From Sesamum alatum (Eukaryota; Streptophyta; Magnoliopsida; Lamiales; Pedaliaceae), in NCBI GenBank assembly GCA_034509735.1, contig JACGWO010000001.1, forward strand, positions 34,475,966-34,539,965: 64,000 nt of DNA. Direction: 5' to 3'. Below, piece by piece: positions 33,105 to 43,586 of this stretch. Positions within the stretch are counted from its first letter, which is position 1; each line of letters begins with the position of its first letter. The notes beneath the pieces are model-generated. The model was not told where the DNA came from and did not search any database. It worked only from the letters and a program-made list of their open reading frames with translations. The translations under genes and the position numbers were made by a program.

Positions 33105-34906
33105 CCGGTTCAATGGAAGGGCATAGATCTATGTGTTTGGCATGATCTACTTGCTTTTAAATGGCTTTATTGGTATGTTAGATTATGTAAATATATGAAT
33201 AATATGATGATTCAATTGTTTGGATTTAATGGACTTTTGGCATGCTTAATTTTGTTAGATTGGATCTAAAATTGCATGCTTATTTTCAGAATAATATTAC
33301 TATTATTGTGCTGAAACAGTTTTGAAAACAAAAAAAAAAATTTGGTCAGGCCGGCAGTGGCCGCGCGCAGGCGGGCGCCTGCGTGCGCGCCATGCGCGCG
33401 GACGCTGCCCACAGGCGCGCGCGTTGTGCGCAGCCGGCCGCTGCTGGCCGAGGCCAGCGCGCGGCACAGCACAACGGCCGGGCCGTTTTGTGCTGTTTTT
33501 CGACTTTTTCCGGAAAATTTGATTTTCTGTATTTTCTGCACAATATTCTGAAAATATATTAATTTTCCATTTTTTATTTTTGAATAATTGGATTATTCCT
33601 TGGATTAAATTTGCTTAATTAATTTGTGATTAATACATGCATTGGATGCATTGTTTAAAATGTCCATTAAATTTGAAATTTGAATTTTGCATATTATTTG
33701 TATGTTTATACTTTTGTTATGTTGGACATCACTTGGGTATTTGGAATATCCATTGGAATTGATGCATGATTATTTGGAATAATTATGTTATGTTTGTTGA
33801 TGGAATCAACATGGGATGATCACAAGAGCCCTAGACCTTATGTATGGATGAATGTATGATCATTTATTTTCTGTTGGGTAGGGCCTGCGTGCCTCTTGTT
33901 TTTGGGACTATCATCTCCCATATTTTCAGCCTCATGATGTTAAGGCTTGTTTTCTTTATTACCAATGTATTACTTTCAATTGTAATGAGAGTAGATAGGA
34001 TTGGTAAGGTTTTAATTTTAACAAGAAATTGGAGTCGGAGACCCAAAGGAGAAGCATCAAGGCGTGAAACAAGAAGCACTTCAAGGCCCATTGGAATGAC
34101 AATGGGTTTATTATTATTGTAATAATTTTGGACCACCCTAGACAGACCATAGACTCACTGCGGGCTCAGTGGGTCGCATAGGTTGGGCTTGTGATCATCC
34201 TAACAGGGGTATGCTATGTTTTATGCATGCGGCATTTTTATTTATCGCTTTAAATATTGGATATTTATGCATGCTAAAACACCATAATGTGATGAGGTCT
34301 CGGTCACACTTAAAACTCTCATTTGGTTGGACCAAATTAAATATTAGGCCCAGAACGGACTTGGATCAAAATGGTATTTTGGTCTGTCCGAGCCTTCCAT
34401 CCACAGCAATGTGGTGAGGAAGCTACCACTACCCAAATGTGGTCTCACGAGTCATGGCACACTTGGACTAAGGGAAAGCTGCAGCATTGTTGTGAACAAA
34501 AAGACTGCGCTCGCTGTTTCCCTGTCTCACGAGTCGTTGGGGGCGAGAGCTTGAGGTATGATTTGGTTGATGGGTCGGGCCTAACACTGAGTAACATGGT
34601 TCGCTTGGAGTCCTCGGAACCATGCGAATAGGTGAGGCAAAATATCTTGGGAATCTCATTGGATGAGAATGATATTGGATATCTCCCACGAGGTCTTCTT
34701 CATGTGAATCGTAAAAGCGGGGCATGGAGATTACGCTTGTGGATCCCAAGCCCACTAGAAAATGGTCTCCCGAAACTCTACTTGAGAGTGGTGGACTTTT
34801 GTATAAATAGTGGGAGGGTTAAAGACTAAAAGACCAAGTCTTCAACTTGAACAATAATATTACCATCATCTGCTAATTTCTACTTTACATTTTCATTAAT
34901 GTAGAT
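33105..34906 (+). mobile_element. 5' leader of element C
   Basis: A leader of about 1.8 kb with a short GC-rich tract (33345-33490), the left arm GGATGATCACAAGAGCCC (33814-33831), a CACTGCGGGCTCAGTG hairpin (about 34155-34171), the right arm GGGCTTGTGATCATCC (34185-34200), a hairpin ATTTGGT-TGG-ACCAAAT (about 34321-34337), palindromes CACGAGTCATG/GTCGTTG (about 34445 and 34526), and TATAAATAGTGGGAG (about 34802). No gene seen. Confidence 0.85.
33345..33490 (+). repeat. short GC-rich tract in C leader
   Basis: About 145 bp, GCGCGC-rich, with a hairpin CGCAGGCG/CGCCTGCG at 33366-33383. Shorter than the tracts in A, B and the edge element. Confidence 0.75.
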
Positions 34907-36397
34907 ATGTCTAAGAACCCATTAACCATGATTCTCGAGACTAACAAATTCAACGGAACGAACTATTCGGACTGGCTGAGAAACCTAAGGATTGTCCTCT
35001 GTTTCGAGAACCAAGGCTACGTCTTGGACGAGCCGCCACCGAGCGACTTACCGGAGGGGTCCACGCCTGAAGAACGTTTGACGTTCGAGAAATGACATGA
35101 GGACAACCGGAAAGTACGCAGTATCATACTGGCTTCGATGTCTAACGACATCCAGAAGCAGTATGAGAGGCTGGACAACGTCTCCGCCATAATGCTCCGC
35201 ATGAACAAGGTTTATGCGGTTCCGGATAGGCATATTGGATATGTCGCCACAAAAGCATTCTTTGGCACCAAGCTTGCTGAAGGAGCGTCTGTACACCGTC
35301 ATGGGGTCAAGATGCTCTCCCTAGTGGAGAAACTGGAGGACCTTAAAGCTGGGCTTAACAATGACACGTACATTGACGTGATCCTCCAGTCGCTTCCTCC
35401 ATCCTATGACCCGTTTGTTGTAGACTACAACATGAACGGACTTGAGAAGTCTATTCATGAGTTGATCAACATGCTGGTCCAATACGAGGCAACGACCCAC
35501 AAGTCGGCGCCGGCGGTATTGATAGGAGAGGGTTCAACCTCCAAGGCGAATGGCAAAAAGGCCGAACGCTGGAAGAGGAAGAAGGGCAAAGGGAAGACGG
35601 TTGCGGCCCCTGCTCACGCTCCGGGCGTCCCTGCTGCTCCGGTTGGACCAAGCAAAGGGAAAGGGAAGGCCCGTGGTTCTCAGCGGTCCAAGGCAAATGA
35701 TGTCTGCATGCATTGCCAAGGGAAAGGGCATTGGAAGAGGGAGTGCCCACAACTCCTCTCGAACCCAGGTGTGTTTGTGGTTGAAGTTAATATGATTACT
35801 AATCCTGCTTCATGGGTATTGGATACCGGGTGTGGTGCTCACATCTGCAATGATTTGCAGGCACTGCAAAGAAGAAGAAGGCTAACCAAGGATGAGATGA
35901 TCCTGAGGCTAGGCGATGGCAAGGCCGTTGCTGTGGAGGCCGTAGGATCACTAGAGTTAGCCATTAGTAGTCATGTTAGGATTGTACTGAACGACTGTTT
36001 CTATGTACCTAGCATGATTAAAAACATTGTTTCCATCCCGGTCCTTGATAAGGAGGGATATGAATTTACCATCAATAAAAATGATTTTTTCATTATCAAA
36101 GATGGTATTTCTCATTTTCTTGGTACATTGGTTAACGGTCTGTACATACTTCAACAGTCTAATTGGATTATGACTGTAGAACACAAACGAAAACGTGATG
36201 ATCATAATAACGCACAGATATGGCATGCGAGGTTAGGTCATATCTCTAAAGATAGGATAAGAAGGTTGGTGGACTCAAAGAGTCTAGAAATAGACGGTTT
36301 GGACCACCTACCGACCTGCGAATCCTGTCTAAAGGGAAAGATGACCAAGAAACCCTTTGTTGGACAAAGTACGCTAGCCAGTGGTCTATTGGATTAG
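34907..36397 (+). pseudogene. element C gag and protease (stops at 35093 and 36395)
   Basis: Starts MSKNPLTMILETNKFNG. TGA at 35093-35095 replaces Trp in the ETWHxDNRK motif of relatives. The same frame then stays open from 35096 to TAG at 36395-36397. It includes the gag capsid region, a basic linker, zinc knuckle CMHCQGKGHWKREC (about 35705-35747), protease SWVLDTGCGAHICND (about 35808-35852, intact motif), the pre-integrase HARLGH and CESC finger, and ends at the start of integrase (GLLD then stop). Only two lesions in almost 1.5 kb, so this is the best preserved gag-protease in the window. Confidence 0.9.
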
Positions 36398-37312
36398 ATC
36401 CATACAGATGTCTGTGGTCCACTAAATACTCAGGCTAGAGGTGGGTACTCGTACTTCATAACCTTTACCGATGATCACTCACGGTATGGTTATGTTTACC
36501 TGATGAGGTACAAGTCTGAAGCCTTTGGAAGGTTTAAGGAATACAGACTTGAAGTAGAGAACCAAACCGGTCGAAAGATCAAAGCCCTTCGATCGGACCA
36601 AGGTGGAGAGTATTTGAGTGGTGAGTTTACTGATTATCTAAAAGAGAATGGGATTCTCTCTCAGTGGACCCCTCCTGGAACACCGCAGCTTAATGGTGTG
36701 TCTGAAAGGAGGAATTGGACCTTGTTGGACATGGTCCGATCCATGATGAGTTTTACCGAACTCCCCCTTTCCTTCTGGGGATACGCTCTTGAGACGGCGG
36801 CCAAAATTTTGAACTTGGCGCCATCTAAAAAGCTATCCCAGACGCCATATGAGATATGGCATGGCAAACCTGCCTCCTACAAATACTTGAAAGTGTGGGG
36901 TTGCCCCGCACATGTCAAGAGATTAGTGGGAGATAAACTGGACTCGAGGTCTAGTTTATGCAGGTTCATCGGCTATCCAAAAGAAACTGCAGGGTATTAT
37001 TTCTATGATCCGTCCGAGCAAAAGGTTTTTGTCTCGCGAAACGCAGTGTTCTTGGAAAAAGGTTTTCCATCGGATAGTCGACGCGATGAGGTACTCCTTG
37101 AGGAATCAAGTGAGGTACCCCATAAGGCGGCAGTGACATCTGAGCCAGTGGTTCCCATTGATATTGTTCCAGTCCTCCGTAGGTCGGCCAGAGTATCCTA
37201 TGCACCTGATAGGTATGGATTTCTGGGCTTGACCTATCAGTTGGATAATGATCCAAAGATATACGGAGAAGCGATGTCGGACATCGATTCGGACAAGTGT
37301 CTTGGGCCATGA
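36398..37312 (+). pseudogene. element C integrase
   Basis: Same frame as gag. HTDVCGPLNTQARGG, FTDDHSRYGYVYLM, SDQGGEYLSGEF, and PPGTPQLNGVSERRN with Gln intact. The catalytic-type D, D and E positions are present. The C-terminal region (WGCPAHVKRLVGDKLDSRSS, FIGYPKETAGYYFYDP) is intact. The frame breaks around 37297-37312 by a small deletion before the AMKSEMDSM motif of reverse transcriptase. Confidence 0.9.
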
Positions 37313-38059
37313 AATCCGAGATGGACTCGATGGGTACAAACAAGGTTTGGACCCTAGTAGATCCACCCAAAGGGGTTAAACCCGTAGGGTGTAAATGGGT
37401 CTACAAACGTAAGCTTGGAGCTGACGGGGAGGTTACAACCTTCAAAGCCAGGCTTGTGGCGAAAGGTTACACTCAACGACCCGGGGGTCGATTTTGAGGA
37501 AACCTACTCGCCCGTAGCAATGGCCAAGTCCATTCGGATACTACTTGCCATAGCAGCATGGTATGACTATGAAATATGGCAGATGGACGTGAAAACGGCC
37601 TTCCTCAACGGTTTCGTAGAGGAAGAGATCTATATAGATCAGCCGGAGGGTTTCAGAACTGTTGGAGAAGAGCAGAAGGTCTGCCGTCTCCAAAGGTCCA
37701 TCTATGGCCTCAAACAAGCTTCCCGAAGCTGGAACATACGTTTTGATGAAGTCATACGGGGATATGATTTCATCAAGAACGAGTCCGATCCTTGTGTATA
37801 CAACAAGATCAGTGGGAGCTCAGTTGCGTTTCTGGTGCTTTACGTGGATGACATCTTGCTCATTGGGAATGATGCTAAGATGTTAGGTACCACTAAAGCT
37901 TGGTTGTCAACACAATTCTCCATGAAGGATATGGGCGAGGCATCCTACATCCTTGGCATCAAGATCTACAGGAATAGATCTAGAAGGATGTTAGGAATGG
38001 CCCAGTCCTTGTATATTGAGAAAGTCTTGAAGAGATTCAAGATGGAGAACTCAAAATGA
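37297..38059 (+). pseudogene. element C reverse transcriptase
   Basis: [24 protein letters not shown] is read in one frame, then an extra G in CCCGGGGG (about 37481-37487) returns to the original frame: [60 protein letters not shown], and YVDDILLIGND with the active site at 37841-37852. TGA at 38057-38059 replaces Arg (CGA to TGA). Catalytic motifs intact apart from frame. Confidence 0.9.
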
Positions 38060-38825
38060 GGATTCCTTCCTATGAGGCATGGAATTAAGTTATCCAAGAA
38101 GCAGTCTCCTAAGACTGATGAGGAGCTTAAAAGGATGTTGGACATCTCCTATGCTTCAGTCGTAGGCAGCATACAGTATGTTGTTCAGTGCACTAGACCT
38201 GATGTGGCTTTCGCTTTAAGCGTAACTAGTCGATATCAGTCGTGTGCCGGGGAGGCACACTGGAGTGCAGTCAAGACTATCCTAAAGTACCTGAAAAGGA
38301 CCAAGGACATGTTCTTGATCTACGGCGGTGGAGAGTTGATACTGGAAGACTATAGCGACGCTAGCTTCCAGTCGGATGACGATGATGCCAAGTCTCAGTC
38401 TGGTTATGTGTTCAGACTAAATGGTGGCGTGGTTACTTGGAAGAGTTCCAAGTAGGCTACCACGGCGGACTCCACCATAGAGTTTTGAATACATAGCGGC
38501 TTTCAAAGCTGCTAAGGAGTGGTTTGGTTGATGAGCTACATCCAAGGGTTGGATGTAGTACCAAGCATTGCTAAGCCTGTAATTATCTTTTAAGATAACA
38601 ACGGGGCGATAGCGCTAGCAAAGGAACCGAGATCTCATCACGATCCAAGCATATTCTTAGACGCTACCATCTGCTTAGAGAGATGGGTAGCAGGAGTGAC
38701 GTTCGGTTGGGACCGAGTCAGCTCCGCAGAAAACATAGCAGATCCACTTGCTAAGCCCATGTCGCAAGTTGCCCATACTCACCATCTGAATAAGAGGTTC
38801 GAGGTCAATAGGTGATTGGTTTTAG
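38060..38825 (+). pseudogene. element C reverse transcriptase end and RNase H
   Basis: Continues in the same frame (GFLPMRHGIKLSKKQSP, CTRPDVAFALSVTSRYQ, DASFQSDDDDAKSQSGYVF) to TAG at 38453-38455 (Gln codon to stop). The rest of RNase H (about 38456-38825) has several indels. The natural stop aligns with TAG at 38823-38825, followed by the polypurine tract (38826-38839). Confidence 0.88.
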
Positions 38826-38839
38826 GTCAAGTGGGAGAT

Positions 38840-41069
38840 TGTTAGAATAGGTGACCAGAAAGCCAATAGGTTTGGCGATTTGTAGTCTATCTGACAACTT
38901 GATGTAAATTTAATATTATTATGTGATGAATAAGATGAGTATTCATCACCAATGGTACCTTCTTTGTTGCGCTCATCTTACATTTGGTAAAACGGTGTTT
39001 CACTTATATCGCAACAAAGCCCACAGACCATGGATAACAACTCGTGGAGTTGGGCCACGCATTGGATGGTGGTCATGAAACCAACTGATTAAGAGTTGGG
39101 TCTGAAACGTTCCAGGTCGAGAACCTCGAGACAGGGCATCGAGAGTCCTATTGAGACTTGCGTCAAGAGTCATGTTCATTGGATGAGTGCCATGTTTCAT
39201 CGGCGACAGGCGTGGGACGCCTACAGGATCTTGATGGGTTGGTCGACTGGGGTCGAGCCGACTGGATTGACTCGCGGGGATCATCATATGGAAGCCTTGG
39301 AGGCTTGGTCGGTATGATTGGTTTTCCCCAGTTTCGATAGTACGGGAGTAATCCTCAGACTTGAGGAATCATGGCAGTCGCGTGCACAAGACGGTTGTAT
39401 CTTGGATCTGGCGAGAGGGTAATCATTCTGTAAGATGATTATCATAAGCCTTGTCCAGTGCATTCATAATGTGTAGCGAGGACGATGGATTCCAAGAAGA
39501 GGATCCGTCCCCTGTCAGTATGTGACAGAGGTATCTCCTATGCACTCGGAGACACGTTCATGCTGTTTGAAGCTGTGGCCATAGTGGTTGGTCGAACAGG
39601 GAATGGTTTCCTGTGTCGACCCAACGAAGCATACGTGGTTTCGAGTATTAAGCATAGATGCCTAGTGAAGGATGGGAACCGACGCCCAATTCCATACCCT
39701 AGACTAAGGCCAGGCGACGGTAGACGGAAGGATCGTACCCGTACGGAATCGGCGCCTAAATGTTCACGCCAATTCACCTAGTCTCTAGTGCCATGGACCG
39801 TTGCTAGACGGCCACCCATGGTAACAGGCCCTTGTGGGACACGGGCCCAAGTCTAGCTGCGGGTGAACTTAAAGGGTCACACACAAATCACCAAGGAGGT
39901 TGAGAGATCGACTTGGAGTCAATCTCGAAGGATAAAATAAGTAATTGGATTACTTAAGGGGAAGTCCATTGGATGGACCGGCCGATATTGTATCGGGCTT
40001 CCCTTTAATCGGTAAATTGGATTTTCAATTAAATATGGAAAGTTGAGACGTTGAGACGTTGGATCTTTTAATTAGATTAAAAGATCAACGGGAATAATTT
40101 AAATGGACATTAAATTGGATTTAATATTGGATTCGTCGTAATTGGATTACGATAAAACCTGGTCCGTTAAATTATACCCGAGAGGAGAAATAATTCCTAT
40201 TTTGGAATAGGAAGAAGTTGGACTTCTTCCCTTAATTAAACATGACCGACATGCTCCCTTGGAGGAAGCAAAATCAGCCATGTTTCATGCTAGGTGGTAT
40301 GTTGACTTATCTCTTTTGGAAAGAGACAAATCAACTCCAATCAAGCTCTTCCCTTTTGGTATGATTTGATCATACCATAAATTTTGGTAGGCTTGATAGA
40401 AGAATTGATGGTGATTGATTGGAATGAATCTAGACATCCTTGGATGAACCTAGACACATTCCAATAATCACATTAATTATGTATATATATTAGAATATAC
40501 AACACCAAGCATAAGTGATTGATTATTCATCTTTTTCTAGGAAAAAGAGAAGAAAAAAAAATCCTCTCCTCTCTCTCAAACTCTCGGCCTCTCTCCCTCT
40601 CTTACACTTGTGTTCTTCACTTGATTTTTAATCAAGAAGAAGAACAAAGTAAGTTTAAGAGAGCACTAATTCATAGTGTTCTTCTCTTAAACCGATTCCT
40701 TCTTAAACCCGTTCTTTTCTAGCAAGAAAAACGTGTGTTTCTTTCGGTGTGGTGTGGATCACCTTTGGAGAATCCATACGTTTAGATTTCGTGAGCATTC
40801 CGGAGAAGGAACAACGCAAGTAGCCGGGAGCATACGCTAAATAATCAAAGGTAACAGTTTATTACGCTTTGATTAATTTAATATACATCTATACCCTATG
40901 TGTTTAAATATATGTTTCTAGTATTTACACATCCTACATCGAACGCCCGGTTGAGCACCCAAGGGTACACCCCTTGGGATTTGCATATTTAAATTAGATT
41001 TAAATTTGTGCACAATTTCTCGCTTTCTCGCTTCCGCTCGAGCTCCCGGGCAGATCCGCTTGTCCTTCA
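38840..41069 (+). repeat. 3' LTR of element C (complete)
   Basis: 2230 bp, TGTTAGAATAGGTGACCAG...TTGTCCTTCA. U3 holds the conserved block (about 39755-39885) and a dense palindrome array (39904-40376). The U5 hairpin has CCCAAGGG and CCCTTGGG arms (40958-40978) and the region closes with CCCGG...GAGC pairing to GCTC...CCGGG. The right flank GAACC (41070-41074) is the expected target duplication; its left partner was lost. Confidence 0.93.
39904..40376 (+). repeat. dense palindrome array in U3 of C
   Basis: About ten inverted repeats with 3-4-nt centres in 470 bp: 39904-39926 (9 of 10 bp, TGG), 39938-39956 (8 bp, TGG), 39964-39978 (6 bp, TGG), 39982-39996 (6 bp, TTG), 40062-40086 (11 bp, TAG), 40109-40125 (7 bp, TGG), 40136-40152 (7 bp, TGG), 40194-40213 (8 bp, TTGG), 40210-40230 (9 bp, TGG), about 40313-40327 (6 bp, TGG) and 40358-40376 (8 bp, TTG). 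Arm sequences are unrelated between most modules. Confidence 0.88.
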
Positions 41070-42617
41070 GAACCGTCTTACGGAGGACCTTGAGTAGGGT
41101 CAGTTAGGTGTGACGGGAGTTCTCGATTCCAAACGCTACAGGTCAAGTCCTTTGACTTGAGGAATTGCTGAGTTTACCTGTACATCGAGACTGTATCTTA
41201 GGTATGGTGAGAGATTGTCAAAATGCACTTGAGTAGTCATAAGCCATGTCTTAGTGCAGCCGCGGTGTACAACGTGACAGTAGTTTCCAAGAAAGGATCT
41301 GTCTCCTGTCAAAAGGTTGACAGTAGAGTCTCACAATACTCTGTGTCTTGTTCTTAAAATCTGTGGCCATAGTAACTGAACATAACGAAAGGATTCCCTT
41401 TCGGCGTTTAGTAAAGGACAGACCGACACTTAGGTCCAAAATGGGTACCTACATAATCCGTGCCCTAGACCCAAAGTGGTGAGACCGTAGACGGAAGGAT
41501 AGATGTACAATAGAGCCTAAATGTTCATCCCCACGCATATTCACGTAGTCTCTAGTGCCATGTACCGTTGCTAGACGACCACCCATGGTGACGGGCGGAT
41601 TCTAGGAATCCAACCAAGTCTAGCTGAAGGTGAACCTAAAGAGTCACACACAATCCGCACACAAAACATATTTAATTTAGAATTAAATATTTGGAGAAAT
41701 GGAGAGATTATATTGGATTTAATCGGGTCCCTCTTTTTCTTGGGAAGAAATTAATTCCTTTTATTAGATATAAGGAATTTAGCTAATAAATTAGATTTAT
41801 TAGAAATTAATTTAATGGGCTTGGAATAAATAAATATATTTGATATATTTATTTATTTCCTTTAGGATTATTTAAATGAGATTTAAATATTCCATTAAAT
41901 TAATCAACGGTTGAGAGTAAAGAGAGGAATTGATGGCTAGGATTGGTTTGACCAAGAAGCTAGCAATTGACTAGGATTTGACATTCAAGAAGGAGTCTTC
42001 AAAGTGTAGGGATTTGAAGAGGAATAGGATTCCTCCTCTATAAATACTCCTAAGTATCCACTTTGAAGAAGATGATAAAATTTGAAGCACACACACAACA
42101 CATACTCGGCTCCTCTCTCTCTCTCTCTCTCGGCCGCATCTCTCTCTTCCTCTCTTCCAAGTTCTTTTGTGTTGACAATTGAATTAAGGAGGTTTGATCT
42201 CGTTAATTAAATAGCGTTTGATCATTCCGTCCTTTCCAAATATATATACTTGTTCTATCTCTAGCACGAGGAGCAAGATACGTGGGCGGATTGCGTGTAC
42301 GAATTAGAGGGTCTCCCATACTAGATCTTGGAGCAAAACGGGGAACAAAGCGAGTACCAGTTTAAAGATGAAAACGACAATCGGTAGGTTTCCGGCTTAT
42401 GTTTTTCGTCCCCTTTCTTTTAACCATATGGCCTCCATGAAATCTTTTATATGTTTTATTATTCATGAGATACACCGAACGCCCGGGAGATTCAAGGGTA
42501 CACCCCTTGAACGTATCTATTATGCATGCTTTAAATTCTTGCAAATTCTTTTATTTTACCGCGCTTCCGCGTTCGCGCTACTCCCGGGCCGATCCACACG
42601 CCTTTGCTAGGCTTTCA
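41070..42617 (+). repeat. B2-type LTR, distal part
   Basis: The interior and 3' end of an LTR, interrupted on the left by element C. It resembles B's LTR through U3 but ends CACACGCCTTTGCTAGGCTTTCA, like the solo LTR at 60971-62403 and unlike B's own 5' LTR end. So it is not the far half of B's 3' LTR. TATAAATA is at 42039-42046 and a CT repeat at 42112-42130. The U5 hairpin TTCAAGGG/CCCTTGAA is near 42493-42513. Whether it was a solo LTR or part of an element cannot be told. Confidence 0.85.
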
Positions 42618-42978
42618 GATGTCTCTTCACCCCTAAACGATTTCTTGCTAGCATGAGAGTTCGTTACTTTCCGATGAAGTGTGTGGACGATTTAGAGGGT
42701 CTCTACTTTGAGATCTTGGTGCAAAATAGGGAACAATACGTGTAGTCGAATGAAGAGGACTATGAGGGTAATGTTTTCTCTTTACGTTACTTGTTCTCTA
42801 AATTCTATGGCCTCCATGTTGTGTACTTTATTGAACATGAGATACACCGAATGCCTAGGAGAATCAAGGGAACACCCCTTGATTCGTTTATGCATGTTTG
42901 ATGTATGTTTAATTCCGTTTATTTTTTGCATCCCCGCGTTTCCGTCGCGCCTCTCCCAGGCCGATCCGCTCGCTCTCA
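42618..42978 (+). repeat. 5' LTR of A', last 361 bp
   Basis: Resumes after the B2 LTR with GATGTCTCTTCACC, matching about 62692 onward in A' 3' LTR. Ends CGCTCGCTCTCA before a primer site. Contains a U5 hairpin GAATCAAGGG/CCCTTGATTC with an AACAC loop (about 42862-42886). The upstream part of this LTR was lost. Confidence 0.88.
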
Positions 42979-42979
42979 G

Positions 42980-42991
42980 TGGTATCAAAGC
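42980..42991 (+). other. primer-binding site of A' (mutated)
   Basis: TGGTATCAAAGC, one transition from the intact site. Confidence 0.85.
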
Positions 42992-43586
42992 CCGGTTTGG
43001 TGTATAGACCTAGAATTATATATGTTGTACGTTTTTAAGCATTTTTAACGTGTTTTAATTTACATTTGAAGCATGTTCAGCGTAGACTGGCGTTTAATTT
43101 TGCTTAGGATTTTGGATCTTGGATTTCTTGAATGTGCATATACATGTTCCTGGGTTGGAATTATCTTGTCGTTCAGAAAATTGCATGAAAATACCAAAAG
43201 AGGGTGAAAAACAGCGTACCGACCACGCTGGCCGCGCGCACAGGGGCGCGGCCGGGCATGCGCGGAGAACGTGCAAACTGTGTCGGTCGCGCGCACGGCC
43301 TCGCATGCAGGCATGGGCTCCTGCACGTGCTGTGCACACAGGCAGAGGCGCCTGCCCGTGCGCCCACGCACCTAGCCAGGCCGGCCGGTGCCGTTTTTCA
43401 TTTTTCACGTGTTTCGGCTCGTTTTTCAAAATATTTGTTTCTGAATATTTCTTTATGATATTTGTTGCGTTTTCTAAACCCGTTGACTTGGGATTTTGAT
43501 TTTTGGTTGAGATTTAGAATTTTCTAAAAAATAAATATTGCTCTGTCAATGAGGAAAGGATTTCCTAACAACAATTACTCTTTGCA
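42992..43586 (+). mobile_element. 5' leader of A', shortened
   Basis: Close to the leader of A: start, GC-rich tract (43211-43397) and the AGGAAA-GGA-TTTCCT hairpin (about 43553). At about 43586 the sequence jumps from TTTGCAAT to CGACAACTAAAGC, so about 1.85 kb present in A (from about 18820 to 20676), including the long-range stem and the gag start, is missing. Confidence 0.85.
43211..43397 (+). repeat. GC-rich tract in A' leader
   Basis: A shorter version of the GC tract of A, with hairpins of GCAGG/CCTGC and AGGC/GCCT type near 43308-43360. More TG/CA steps than in A, in line with greater age. Confidence 0.75.

Noticed and set aside
39096..39317. Open frames of 60-130 codons in LTRs (for example 31443-31799, 39485-39781, 49620-50072)
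   Set aside because: They lie in U3 of LTRs, recur because LTRs recur, are interrupted in sister copies and show no known domain.
42112..42130. CT dinucleotide runs after the TATA box as a separate feature
   Set aside because: Common pyrimidine-rich stretch downstream of the LTR promoter in several copies; length varies and no specific function is supported.
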